From: Daphnia carinata | Taxonomy: Eukaryota; Arthropoda; Branchiopoda; Diplostraca; Daphniidae | Reading direction: 5' to 3' | Length of the DNA stretch: 64,000 nucleotides | Assembly (NCBI RefSeq): GCF_022539665.2 | Contig: NC_081333.1 | Span: 6,818,971-6,882,970 of the forward strand | Shown here: piece after piece, positions 29,601-39,933 of the stretch | How positions within the stretch are numbered: the first letter of the stretch is position 1 | Layout of the letters: each line of letters begins with the position of its first letter | Program-made: the position numbers and the translations under genes | Notes under the pieces: model-generated | Seen by the model: the letters and a program-made list of their open reading frames with translations, nothing else | The model's database searches: none | Told to the model about the DNA's origin: nothing

Positions 29601-30672
29601 GATACCGAAATGTGCGGAAAAAAGTTTATTGAAATTCCTCCATTTATATTCATTGAAGTAATAAATTCGTAAAAGATTTCTGTACGAGTACGTGTGGGAA
29701 AAATCATGAAATCAATCGTATAATTTACATCACAACCAAGTGATTACTTGAACCTAAGGCCATATTGGTTCGAATGTGAGTTAAAAAGAACATCCAACAG
29801 TAACCTTTCCGCCCGGTATCGCAAACGCCCTTTAAGATTTATTGCACGGAATAATGGTAAAAAAAAAAATAAATATAAAAATCGGAAAAATAGGAAAGCA
29901 ACTTTTTTGATGGACGACTGTTCAAACAAAGAACTTTTCGATTTCCGTGAAAAGTTTGCAACCTACTACCAGGTTATTGCAGAAATACCTGCGGAAAAAG
30001 TTATATGTGCATCATGAATAGCGCTGCGTTATGTCTCAAACATTCATTCAGCATTTAAACAATTTTACGCACCTTTGCTATTTCTATTAACATTATTAAT
30101 TTTCTTTTCTTCTCATTTTTTTTTATTGCATAAAACGACGCTGACAGGTGATCGACACCGGTCGAGTGGTGGTGCGAGAGAAAGATCCGGCCCGCGAACG
30201 GAGGAGGATCAGTCGGCAGCGAGAGAAAAGGGCCACGTTGATCCTGGGACTGATTATGGGCGCCTTCATCGCCTGTTGGCTCCCCTTCTTCTTCCTCTAC
30301 TTGCTGGCTCCAGTCTGTCCGTCGTGCAACATTCAGCCGTGGGGATTCGCCTTCGCTTTTTGGCTCGGCTACATCAACTCGGCCCTCAATCCAGTAAGCC
30401 ATTCAAGATGAAATAAGGATGGGAAAACCTTGTCTGATCTCTGGAAGTAAATCGATAAGAAAAGAGGCAAAATGAAAATATATCCTCAAATCATTGCCTG
30501 CGAAAATAGTCGTGAATTTAACCTTATGACGTTGTATTGATCGGCCAAATGCTTGATTTTCTTTTCTTTCTTTTTCCCCGACCAATTGCAGGTCATTTAT
30601 ACCATTTTCAACAAAGACTTCCGACGAGCATTTCGTCGAATACTCTTTCGCTGCACCATCGCTCCCTACTAA
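8678..30672 (+). CDS. Octalpha2R: Alpha2-adrenergic-like octopamine receptor (class A GPCR)
   Basis: Plasma-membrane G-protein-coupled receptor for the invertebrate amine octopamine. Coding exons are 8678-9529, 25059-26510, 30148-30393 and 30592-30672, all with GT-AG borders and continuous phase, giving 876 residues. TM1 lies near residues 132-157, TM2 near 167-190, the amine-binding Asp in TM3 at 212, DRY at 229-231, PPLLGW near 266, TM5 with the SALGS serines near 295, CWLPFF in TM6 and NPVIY in TM7 (the last split by intron 3). The N-terminus is acidic with NWT and NGS glycosylation sites. The third intracellular loop is about 480 residues, almost all in exon 2. The ATG at 8771 has A at -3 and is followed by a signal-peptide-like run ending near VVGAQ, so it may be the true start (845 residues). 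AATAAA occurs at 30768. TM4/TM5 wording matches Octalpha2R better than the tyramine receptor family. Confidence 0.9.
10658..10676. repeat. (CT)n microsatellite
   Basis: Run of about nine CT dinucleotides followed by T-rich sequence, inside receptor intron 1. Confidence 0.9.
22292..22343. repeat. Short direct repeat, 19-bp unit twice
   Basis: The unit TTTCTCCACATGTACGTCT occurs at 22292-22310 and again at 22325-22343, separated by 14 bp. It lies in receptor intron 1. No function is evident. Confidence 0.85.
26511..30147 (+). other. Second intron of the octopamine receptor
   Basis: 3.6 kb bounded by CGACAG|GTACGT and GACGCTGACAG|GTG. No coding exon or repeat was recognised. Open frames inside lack homology and start codons in good context. 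Confidence 0.7.
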
Positions 30673-31869
30673 ATTTGTGCGTTAACTGTACGGCGCTTAC
30701 GTTCCCGTAGGAGAAAGAGTGAAAAACGACAACAATCGGCAAGATGATTGGAGTTCAGAATTTTTGGAATAAAGATGGTATCATCTTCTAACGATTTTCT
30801 ATTGTATCCATTTTTTCGTTGATTTTTTTTTTGTTACAAAGCCGGTAACCGAATTTTTAAAAACCCGCACAAAAAGTATATATTGTATAAATTACGTCAT
30901 CTAATGCTTTATACATACAGGACGCAAAATAAACGTGAATACGAATAATGGGTGTTATGAGTGAAATGGAGAAACTACGGTGCACCGTTTGAACCACCTT
31001 TTTATAGACAAGCCCTGTTCTCGGTTTTCGTTTGGAAAAGTCAGATGCTTAATTGCTAGAAAGATTGCCACTAAATGGTTGTGCAGGATCGCTATAAAAA
31101 TATCGAAGTATTTGGTAAACCAGAGAACTGAGGTTGTCAATCAAAAAGTGGATCCAAAGGCGTTCCGTGTATACTATCATTCAATTTTATTTTTTGTCAT
31201 AACCATAACAAGAAAGTATTTCTCAATAGAAAGGTTCATTCGAATCAAAACAACAAAAAATTGCTTTTGTGTTTGCCAGCTTTGTTCGTGACGCACAGTG
31301 AACGGCGAATTACGTCTTTTTGTTTCGAAACTTTTTTAATTCTCTATTTGGCTTTCCTTGTTTCATGTTCCGGGCTGTTAGTACTCTAGGCTCCTCCGTT
31401 AGCGGGCAATGACAACAAGGATAAGACACACAAGCAAACCTTGGATTATTATATTAATTGAGGAGTTAAATACACATGTGGATGACAAACTGCAATGCTA
31501 ACAAACGGCAAAAACAAACAACTAAAAAAAACACACACAAAGAAACCGAACGGAGACGTAAGGAGAAATCCCTCCGTCACATACGATGCAATTTCAAGGA
31601 TTCGCCGGAAATGGAGAGAACTGCGAAGGGATTTTCGGTGGTTGCGTGTCACTGTGTGTGTGTATTAAAGTTAACGACTGAAACCAAGGACCGGATCAAT
31701 AGTAAGTACGGTAATGGGAATGGAACAATCTTTGTCTAATTTCAACTAGAAGTCTCCGAGAGGAGAAGAATTGAGGGAGATAGGATGCCGTGAAGCGAAT
31801 CCGAAATAGAAACAGGGATCAGCGCTTTTGGCGTTCGGCCTCTTCTCTCTCTCTACTCGGGTGACTGGA
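30673..31869. other. Intergenic region, convergent 3' ends
   Basis: 1.2 kb between the stop codons of the octopamine receptor (+) and IDH3B (-). It holds the receptor 3' UTR with AATAAA at 30768 and again near 30927. Nothing else was recognised. Confidence 0.6.
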
Positions 31870-33679
31870 TCAGTATCGAAGATTGTTGATGACTGCCAAG
31901 GTAAACTCATTGGTAGATGAGTGGCCACCAATGTCCTTAGTTCGAATCTAAGAGCATACATGATCAATTAACATATGAAAATTAGGTGAAACGCAGACAT
32001 TACAGCCAAAATACATACAAGAAAATCAAACAGATTGAGAACGACGTTGACAAGCTTTACCTTTCCAACTTTAAGGACACGCTCCACGGCGCTTTGAATC
32101 ATGTTGCCATAATATTCTAATCCAACATGATTCAACATGTTACAAGAAGACAGCAGCATGGCAGTAGGGTTAGCCACATTTTTGCCAACAGCTTCTGAAA
32201 ATGTGTGACTGGAACCCTAAATACGAAAAAACGATTAGATAAAATAAATTACGATAAGTTGTTGGTATACAATGTGCTTGTTGAATTCAGTCTAAAAAAA
32301 AAAACGTTCACTCACCATTTCAAAGACGACACAGTTGCTTGAATAAGAGGCTCCAGGTACTACACCGGCACCGCCAATAATGCCAGATGCCAAATTGTCG
32401 ATGATGTCACCATAAAGATTTGGCATAACCATCACGTCAAACTGGGTAGGTTTCGATACCAATTGCATTGTCGTGTTATCGACAATCATTTCTTCAAATT
32501 TGATTTTCGGGTAGAGAGCGGCAATCTGGTTTGACAAAAAGATATTTTCGAGAAATGATTATGTTAAGTTCCTCTTCGGATTTATGCGAGTATTACTTCT
32601 CGACAACAACGGAGGAAGAGACCATCGCCTAATTTCATAATATTAGCCTTGTGCACAGCGGTCACCTTCTTACGACCGAACTTGGTGGCGTAATCGAACG
32701 CGAATTTGGCTATGCGGTGCGATTTTTCAGCCGTAATAATTTTCAGACATTCTACTACACCCTGAAATCGAAAGGGACGAGTGGTTAACATATGCATTAT
32801 TAAAAAGACAAACTAAAAAACTTACTGGGACACTTTCGTGCTCAAGAGAAGAATATTCGCCCTCGGTAGCTTCGCGAATGATTATCATGTCAACGTTATT
32901 ATGGCGTGCCCTTACTCCAGCCAGCGATTTAACGTGTACTACATTTGCATAAAGATCCAACTTCCGGCGGAGTTTCATGCTCAAAGATTGAAGGTCTCCT
33001 GAATGACTATAATCAGGTGTGGCCAGGCTACCTGAAAGAAAATTTTATTCAGACAGATTACAATTCGGTTTGCATGATATTGGAAATATAAAAATTATGG
33101 AAAAGATTACAGTCGTACTTTGCAAATGGTTAAAAGAAAGCAGTAATACAACAAATACCTTTAAGGCAAATCCCATTTTGTGAAATAGATTCAGCAACAT
33201 CTTCCAATGAAACACTCATCAATGGTTGGACTTCACTGAAAAATTTTGGTTCAAAATCAACCGGGACACCAGCTGCCTGAATGACGTCAAAACAATATTG
33301 ATTTTAAAAATACATTTAGAAAACAAACAATCTGAGAATTGATTACCTTAAATACTTCCTGAACAGAGTACAGCAATTCTGGACCAACTCCATCACCTGG
33401 GATTAGGGTACATTTTGTTCGCCCTTCTGGTTTGGAAACTGGGGCTTGCTAAACAAAATATCAATACTGCATGTTTAGAAATAAAGCACCGATATAAAAC
33501 CACTCGCTTACAATCGCTGAGAAGGCTCGTGTCTGGTTGACCCCGTGCTTCTTAAGTAGGGCGGTTGCCGGTCGCGAAACCTAGAAAATAAATTCTATTA
33601 AATAATGATACGAAAATTTTAACTAGTATGTACCAACCAGAGAGGCTGTTAACTGAATTTTCGTAAAAAGGGAGGCCAT
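31870..33679 (-). CDS. IDH3B: Isocitrate dehydrogenase [NAD] subunit beta, mitochondrial
   Basis: Regulatory beta subunit of the mitochondrial NAD-dependent isocitrate dehydrogenase of the TCA cycle (isocitrate to 2-oxoglutarate). Minus-strand coding exons from the start: 33679-33638, 33580-33512, 33448-33347, 33276-33159, 33031-32826, 32761-32597, 32525-32316, 32216-32061 and 31947-31870, giving 381 residues, close to the human 385. The N-terminus [14 protein letters not shown] suits a targeting peptide. Family motifs include [51 protein letters not shown] and [25 protein letters not shown] and the [14 protein letters not shown] region point to beta rather than alpha or gamma. The exon 1 donor CTG|GTTGGT is weak, but the stronger nearby GTACAT would shift the frame into a stop, so exon 1 is the least certain. 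Confidence 0.93.
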
Positions 33680-33830
33680 TTCTAATTCGGAATCAACTGA
33701 TTAAGCCTAAAAATGTTTAATCGGAGTTTCGGCTAGTAATCTAAATGATAGAAAGCAGACGAAATCAGCTGATCAAAAAAGACATCTATGAAGAGAAACA
33801 AGCACCTTGATGAGAAAACCATTGTGAGCA

Positions 33831-33839
33831 AAAAAAAAA
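33831..33839 (-). terminator. Pol III terminator of tRNA-Thr
   Basis: A run of nine T on the minus strand begins about 15 nt past the tRNA 3' end, as expected for RNA polymerase III termination. Confidence 0.75.
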
Positions 33840-33854
33840 TAACATTATATTTGA

Positions 33855-33926
33855 TGCCCACTGTGAGGATCGAACTCACGGCCGCTAGTTTACAAGACTA
33901 GCGCTCTACCACTGAGCTAAGCGGGC
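33855..33926 (-). tRNA. trnT-TGT: tRNA-Thr(TGT)
   Basis: 72-nt cloverleaf on the minus strand. The acceptor arm GCCCGCT pairs with AGTGGGC with one G-T wobble, and the discriminator is A. The D arm is GCTCAGTGGTAGAGC. The anticodon stem CTAGT/ACTAG closes a seven-base loop CTTGTAA with anticodon TGT (threonine, ACA codons). The T arm is GTGAGTTCGATCCTCAC. Intronless. Box A and box B are intact, so it should be transcribed by RNA polymerase III. It lies in the gap between the IDH3B start and the BRMS1-like gene. Confidence 0.95.
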
Positions 33927-34735
33927 CGTGGATTTTTGGAAATTGCTCCCTCTACAAATTCATGAAATACCTGGGCAAAACATAATGTTTCGCCGTTCGA
34001 AAGAGTTACTAATGACTATCGTTGGTATGATATGTCTGTTGGGCGCGAAGGATTGGAGGCAGTGCCCATCCGTCGATGTAGCCCTAAAAATGCTTTTTTG
34101 GACTTACCGATGTAGCAGTTGGCCCACTGGGAAAAGACCTCGTAGAAGACGCAGATATAAATAGGGTTCGGCCGGCCTACCTGAGCCCAAGCTTTCTACG
34201 GAAACTGACGCAATAGCTGGGAAAAATTTGCAATCTAAGTGTTACATTTTACATGTGCCACGCCAGTACCTTCCGGTAGCAAGCCGGGTTTCACATAATC
34301 AAGGCCGAGCTCCAGTCATAGACGTAGAAAAACTGTGATTGTAATAATTTTTTAAACAGGTGTTTTATTTCATTTTCAAAACAGTTTCTTGTAATAAAAA
34401 AATTCATTAAAAAAAGATTCAGTGGTAGATATTAATCGCATGCAAAAAATGAAAAGGGAAACTTCTAATATTGCAAGTTCAAGGGCCAGCCGCTGGAGAC
34501 GCTTCGTTCGAGACTAGTATCCAAACGATCCGTTTGCCCGAAAGACAAAAAACTAAATATAGAAGATCCGTATTCTAAGATCAGTCTGATCTTTTTCAAG
34601 TTAGAATTTCTGTAAAGTAGGAGTAAGTTTACCCTATAGTTACCTAGAGCCGCCCTTCTGATTAAGCCAATGTATTTTAAAATTTGGTCGAAAAGTTGAT
34701 TATCGTATGTTTGTGTGATTGAAAGTTGAATAAAG
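33927..34735. other. Intergenic region before the BRMS1-like gene
   Basis: About 0.8 kb between the tRNA and the next start codon. It should contain the promoter and 5' UTR of the BRMS1-like gene. No further feature was recognised. Confidence 0.5.
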
Positions 34736-35817
34736 ATGCCTGTAGCCCACAATGAAGCCCATGGACGCGATAAAGACGACAGTGATGGAGAAGGCGAACA
34801 TGAAGAAATGGATCACTTGTCTATTGCTCACGATAGTGAAAAAGGAGGTACTTCTGATGGAGATTCAAGTGAAGATTCTGGGTCAGAAGATAGTTCGGAA
34901 ATGGATGAGGATGAATGTGAAAATAGAAGAAGTGAATGTCTTGATGACATGATCGATCTTGAAAAACAGTTTTCCTACTTGAAGGAACAGTAAGTCACTA
35001 TTATCTATGTGAATTGGGTATGCTGGCTGTACCATTATTTTACAATTATATAGGCTGTACCGAGAAAGAATCACACAAATTGAAAGCAAACTCCAAGAAG
35101 TTATGGCAGAGCAAGCTGCAGAATATCTTGGCCCTTTGGCTGATCTGAGAGAAGCTGTGGCAGTCAGAACACAAGTTGCTGGGATTTTGAGACAGCTACG
35201 CTTGGAGAACATAAAAAATAAAGCAGTAGCTGAAGAAGTAGCAGCTACACAAGATTTTGAGGTAGGCAGTTACAAATAGCATGCTGTGAACTGTGAAACT
35301 ACCTACAGAGTTCTTTGATGCCCTTTATTATAGAACCCTTAAAAGTTTAACCTGTCCTATAACTCTGGTTCCTAGATAGTTATATATTTTTTTGTTTAAA
35401 TGATCAGTCAAGGAAAGCCCTGCTCATGGATTCCATCAAAGAATCTCTGAATGAAAAAATACGCCGTTTGGAAGAAGACAGAAATCAGGTGGGACTGTTG
35501 GAATGCGATTCTTTCTTGAAGTCCCGCTCGCTCCACAGCTTCGGATCAAGCCCGTTCCGAAGTGACGACAAAGAATCGAAAGAAAAAGACAAAAGACGGA
35601 AACCCATCACCGTGACGGGACCTTACATTGTTTATATGTTGAGCGAAGCCGATATTATGGAAGATTGGACCTTGATCCGCAAAGCCCTTACTGCAACAAA
35701 TCGTAAAGATTGTAAGTAATGGTTCTTGAACCATCTTAGAAAAAAATTATTTTAAAGACAACAAAGAACGCCTAAATCATAAAATTGTCTGATTTATTAA
35801 TTGCAGATCCACTCTGA
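34736..35817 (+). CDS. BRMS1L: Breast cancer metastasis suppressor 1-like protein (Sds3 family)
   Basis: Nuclear corepressor subunit of the Sin3-HDAC complex. Exons are 34736-34989, 35054-35261, 35408-35711 and 35807-35817, with phases conserved, giving 258 residues. The N-terminus is a Ser/Asp/Glu-rich stretch. Next comes the Sds3-like coiled-coil region (residues about 60-200) with ECLDDMIDLEKQFSYLKEQL and KIRRLEEDRNQ, then VTGPYIVYMLSEADIMEDWT, a strongly conserved BRMS1/BRMS1L block. The last coding exon adds only PL after a split Tyr codon, so the protein lacks the extra C-terminal segment of human BRMS1L (about 320 residues as recalled). Whether an alternative longer 3' form exists cannot be told. 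It is convergent with CoREST, 344 bp between stops. Confidence 0.9.
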
Positions 35818-36161
35818 CGCGATACAATGTTATGCTTTCGTGGTATAATTGTAAATAATAAAAAAAAATCATCCTCATTGTCGATCGTAATTCAGTAAGT
35901 ACAACGTACTGGTTACTAATACACGGCAAGTACATTTGTTTATTCAAGTCGTAAAATATTTTCGACACAAGATTGACCTACGCGAATGTAACCAAGCCAA
36001 CAAAAAAGTCTTAATTATAGTAACTAGTTTAGGTTTCTAAAATGAAGAAAAAAATTTTAATGTTGAAAGCCATCGACAAGACAATGGCTTCGAAAACTAC
36101 GGACAGTTACAGCTGATTGATGAGGATTAAAGAACGTATTGTTGCTCGTGTAGCAATTTCA
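35818..36161. other. Shared 3' region of BRMS1L and CoREST
   Basis: 344 bp between two convergent stop codons. It is AT-rich, must hold both 3' UTR ends, and may give overlapping antisense 3' ends. Confidence 0.6.
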
Positions 36162-38343
36162 CTATTTAGAGGCAGCTGGAGCGACAGCGGCAGATTTGGA
36201 GCTAGACTTCTGTGGAGTTGAGCCGGACATGACGGGGGAGCCACGCCCTGTTGGCGTAACTGATTCGCTACCCGATGACATTTCCAATTCCATCTAGCGA
36301 TATCACATCATATAAATTGATTTACAGTTTTTTTTTTACAAAAATAACAATGTACATACCTTTTCATCTTCGGGGATGGGACCGTTTTCGTCTTCATACT
36401 CTTTCAGAACAGCATCGAGGTTGTAGCGTTTACGATAAGAGATGAAGAATAGACGTACGTGGGCTTCATTCTTGGTGCCAATGACATCAGCGATGGCTTT
36501 AAAATCTTTCCCATATTTACGGACTCCTAGTTTCCAAAATTTACATAATAGAACTAAAAGTACTAGCTGTTTTATGTTGTTCTAACCTTGGACTGCAATC
36601 AAGAGTTCTTCATTTGTCCAGCGAGCGTTGATGCGACCACTGTTATCTGGTGGCTTCCAAGAAGACAATCCGTCGCCAACTCGTTTCGTCAAAACGCTCT
36701 GTATCTGTTTGTTTTTCTGCACCTATTTAACATACTTTGTTTTAAAAATATCTATCTGAACGTTTGACTGTAAACAAATAGCTTACTAATCGCTTAAGAG
36801 CAACAATCTCGCCATCCATTCCTTTGAGCACGGCGTCGCTTTGTACATCCGATTCACCACAGAATGTTACTAAATCTTCGTGATCTAAATACATTCCCCT
36901 AGGTGGTTTCCGCTTGTGGCGACCTTTTTAGAAACAAGTTATTGTAACCGTTTTGAAAATTCGTACAGAAAAAACTAACCTGACGAAGTTAATCCTGCGG
37001 GTTTATCACGACGAATAGGTCCAGTAGTAGGACGCATCACACCCGTACGCCTTTACGAAAGAAAACCTTAGCTTTGAAAACAATCGATGAGCACGCTAGT
37101 CTAAAACCTACTTGAGATGATTAGCACAAGTGGCACACAGAGCTCCTTTGGCAGTAGCTTGAAGTTGACTACAGTGGATGCCACAGTTTAGGCATAGGCT
37201 TTTGGCAGAATCTCCGTCCTTCTGCAAAATAAAAATAAAAATTTATAAAAAAAAAATTGTAAACAATTTAACAATGATGTACAAATTATGTTATAGAATT
37301 ACGTTCTCATTCCGGTCTTCGTCGCTATCACTTGGAACAGCAACAGCTGCAACGGGTTCAATAGCTTCAACACTGTTGGAATCTTCACCAGTTCTTTGGG
37401 TAACCATCCGACGCACTTGACGATCCATCAAACTACTACGTGCCCTGGTTTTTTTCCAGGAATAGTAATAACGAACTAAAGCGGCGATTGACTTGTCTGG
37501 TAGCTACGATGGAGAAGTCAAAGTGGTAATAAGAGGGAAGTTAGAATAGTATCAAGTTGTCTTACCATTTGTCTTATTCTGTGGAAGCTTTTGCCATGGA
37601 ACTGAAAAGCTTGTTCAAAGAGAACTTTGTCCTCAACAGACCATTCATCAGGAAATGGAGTAAAATTGGAAAGGTCAATCAGAGCTTTTTCTAGATCATG
37701 TTTATGCCAAAACAGCATCCCCAAAGCTTGTTCAGAGTTGTATCCATATTTTTCTTTGGCCACACTTATATAATCTTCCACTAATGAAAATTGAATTACA
37801 CCAACTTTTAATAAAGGAATGTATGTAGTAAACAGTCTTCAGACTTACACTTTGCATCTAGTATATCATTGGTTGGAGACCAGACCAAAAGAGCTCGTTC
37901 AGAATACTGATCAGGTTTTCGATCTAACCAATTAAATTGTGAGTTAATGAAATCATAGCAGACATGTAAGAAACATTACCAGCTATTGGTGTTAGGAGTG
38001 GGATCTGAGCTTGATAATCTCTGCCAACTCGCATTCCTCCATCTGTCAAATCATAATTATAAAAAATTCAGATAATTGTTTCACTATTAAAAATTGTATG
38101 GATTCAAAAAAGCATGCAAGGTGATAATTTAGCATGCAAACTTTGTTATAAATGAATACAATTACTTCCTCCTTCGCGTTCGTCTTCTTCACTCTCCCCT
38201 GAATAGTGTCCGTTATTGGGGCTGGCTCCTCTAGATCGCTTATTGCCAATAGCTCGCCCCTCAGTCTCAGCCGAAACCTTTGAAAATTTAAGATGTTTTC
38301 TTTCATTCAAAGTTTTAATAAACTTTTCACAGACACTTACCAT
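36162..38343 (-). CDS. CoREST: REST corepressor (CoREST)
   Basis: Scaffold joining LSD1 (KDM1A) and HDAC1/2 in a nuclear repressor complex. Twelve minus-strand coding exons: 38343-38341, 38277-38166, 38042-37980, 37923-37849, 37780-37566, 37503-37303, 37221-37112, 37050-36980, 36923-36787, 36722-36587, 36526-36360 and 36293-36162, giving 473 residues. ELM2 spans about residues 41-125 ([32 protein letters not shown]). SANT1 follows ([39 protein letters not shown]). A four-cysteine CxxC pair ([15 protein letters not shown]) lies in the linker, then a coiled coil and SANT2 ([19 protein letters not shown]). The first coding exon is just the ATG, with donor ATG|GTAAGT and a 63 bp intron. The start MVSAE plus [11 protein letters not shown] resembles the fly CoREST N-terminus. 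Confidence 0.92.
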
Positions 38344-39933
38344 CCTTCAATTTCCTAGCAGATCGGCCCGCTTATGACCCGAAATATTCAAATTGTGATT
38401 TTGGCCCTTTTGAAAAATATTTCAACACAAAAAAAGCAAAAGCAAACGGCGTCTGCTCCGCGCCTTCTCACGTATGACATGAATGCTTCTGCACCGAGAG
38501 CGAGAGTAAGAGCTTCGCCTCGCAGAAAAAGGGGATGGTTGTGACGAAGCAATAGAGGCGGAGCCTGTTGTGCGCTCTTCTAGATTCCAGGCTGCTTTAT
38601 TGGATAGTTTTATCATAGGATCAGGCAGTGCTCCTCTAGAGGCTGCAGTAGCCCAGGGAATTCTAGTCAATAGCGAAAGACGCAGCACACAGGCCACGCC
38701 TTCATCTGTCCAGTTTAAATTTGTTCTTTCATTATGGGAACCCATTCGTTTACAAATTCTCTATGATTACAGTTAAATGTCGCTTCACTTGCCGTGAATA
38801 TAAAATTTTTATTTCAACATAAAAACATTCCTAACTTTGCAAAAAAAAAAAAAGAAATTGAGAGATGCTTTTCGATAGCATTGCTTACTTTTTTTATGCA
38901 GGTTTAAGAGCTTTTAAAGTATTTCAAATTGCAATAAATTTTCTCGTTTGACATCATTTTATGAATGAATCGTCCGTGAGGCGTGCTTCGTTGCCGGATG
39001 GTGCGTTTTCCTCGTTGTCCAACGGAAATACATACGTACGTAGCGATAATTAAAATAGTTAATTATGAAACGGTAAACGGTTTATTTTCAAAATGAAACG
39101 TCCGATTCTTTGAACATATTTCTCTGTCTTTTCAACTAGGGCAACATTACGCGCCAGACAAGACTCTATCACTGTCCCAATCTTCCAGCTCCATGTAGAT
39201 CAAAATACTGAGGTGAATTGGCAGGTGTGCCAATAAAGGTTTGCATACGCCAATTCTCATATTATTTATTGCAGTTATTTATTCAGTTTTATTAGCGTTT
39301 AAAAGACGCACGCCCTTGCTATACCTCGTAGATTGATCTAGATTGGAATTAGCAGTTTTTTAGCTTTTGAAGCTTAGAATTAGACTTAAAAATATTCGTC
39401 TAATATGAACGTTTCTCGTTTACAGCCGCTCGTGTAGCAGGATGGTTTTATTTTTCTTGTCCGGAAGTTTCCATGTAGTATACCACATCAAATGCAAAAC
39501 AAATTGCATTCCATGTTCATTCGTTATAAGTAACTTGAGAGACATTTTCATAAGCGATGATATATATGTAAACTAAAATAAAATAAAAAATTATGAAACG
39601 AAAAAAACAAAAAAAAAAACTAATAAAACAAAATGGTTTAAAAAATGTGAAACAAATAATTCAAATAACTTTAGGATGAAGACCTTTTGAGAATTTTCGT
39701 TCCATTTTGTCTTTCACGAAGTGAGGGCTTAACTGATGATAGTAGAAGAACTTGTGGGATTCGTCCCCCTTCATCATTATAAATTAGAAGAAAAAATTAG
39801 GTGGTCCAAGTGCATTCCACTAGTAATCTCTATTTTCAATCGCGTGCTAGTCTAGTATGTGTAGTAGTAGGCTACCACAGGCTATCTCTTTTTAATTTGA
39901 CAGTCGTTGGTCTTGCCCATACCGCACGTAATT
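38344..39933. other. Intergenic region 5' of CoREST
   Basis: 1.6 kb holding the CoREST promoter and 5' UTR. Two overlapping open frames at 38422-38776 on opposite strands have no recognisable domain and are treated as chance. An A-rich stretch occurs near 39600. Confidence 0.5.
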
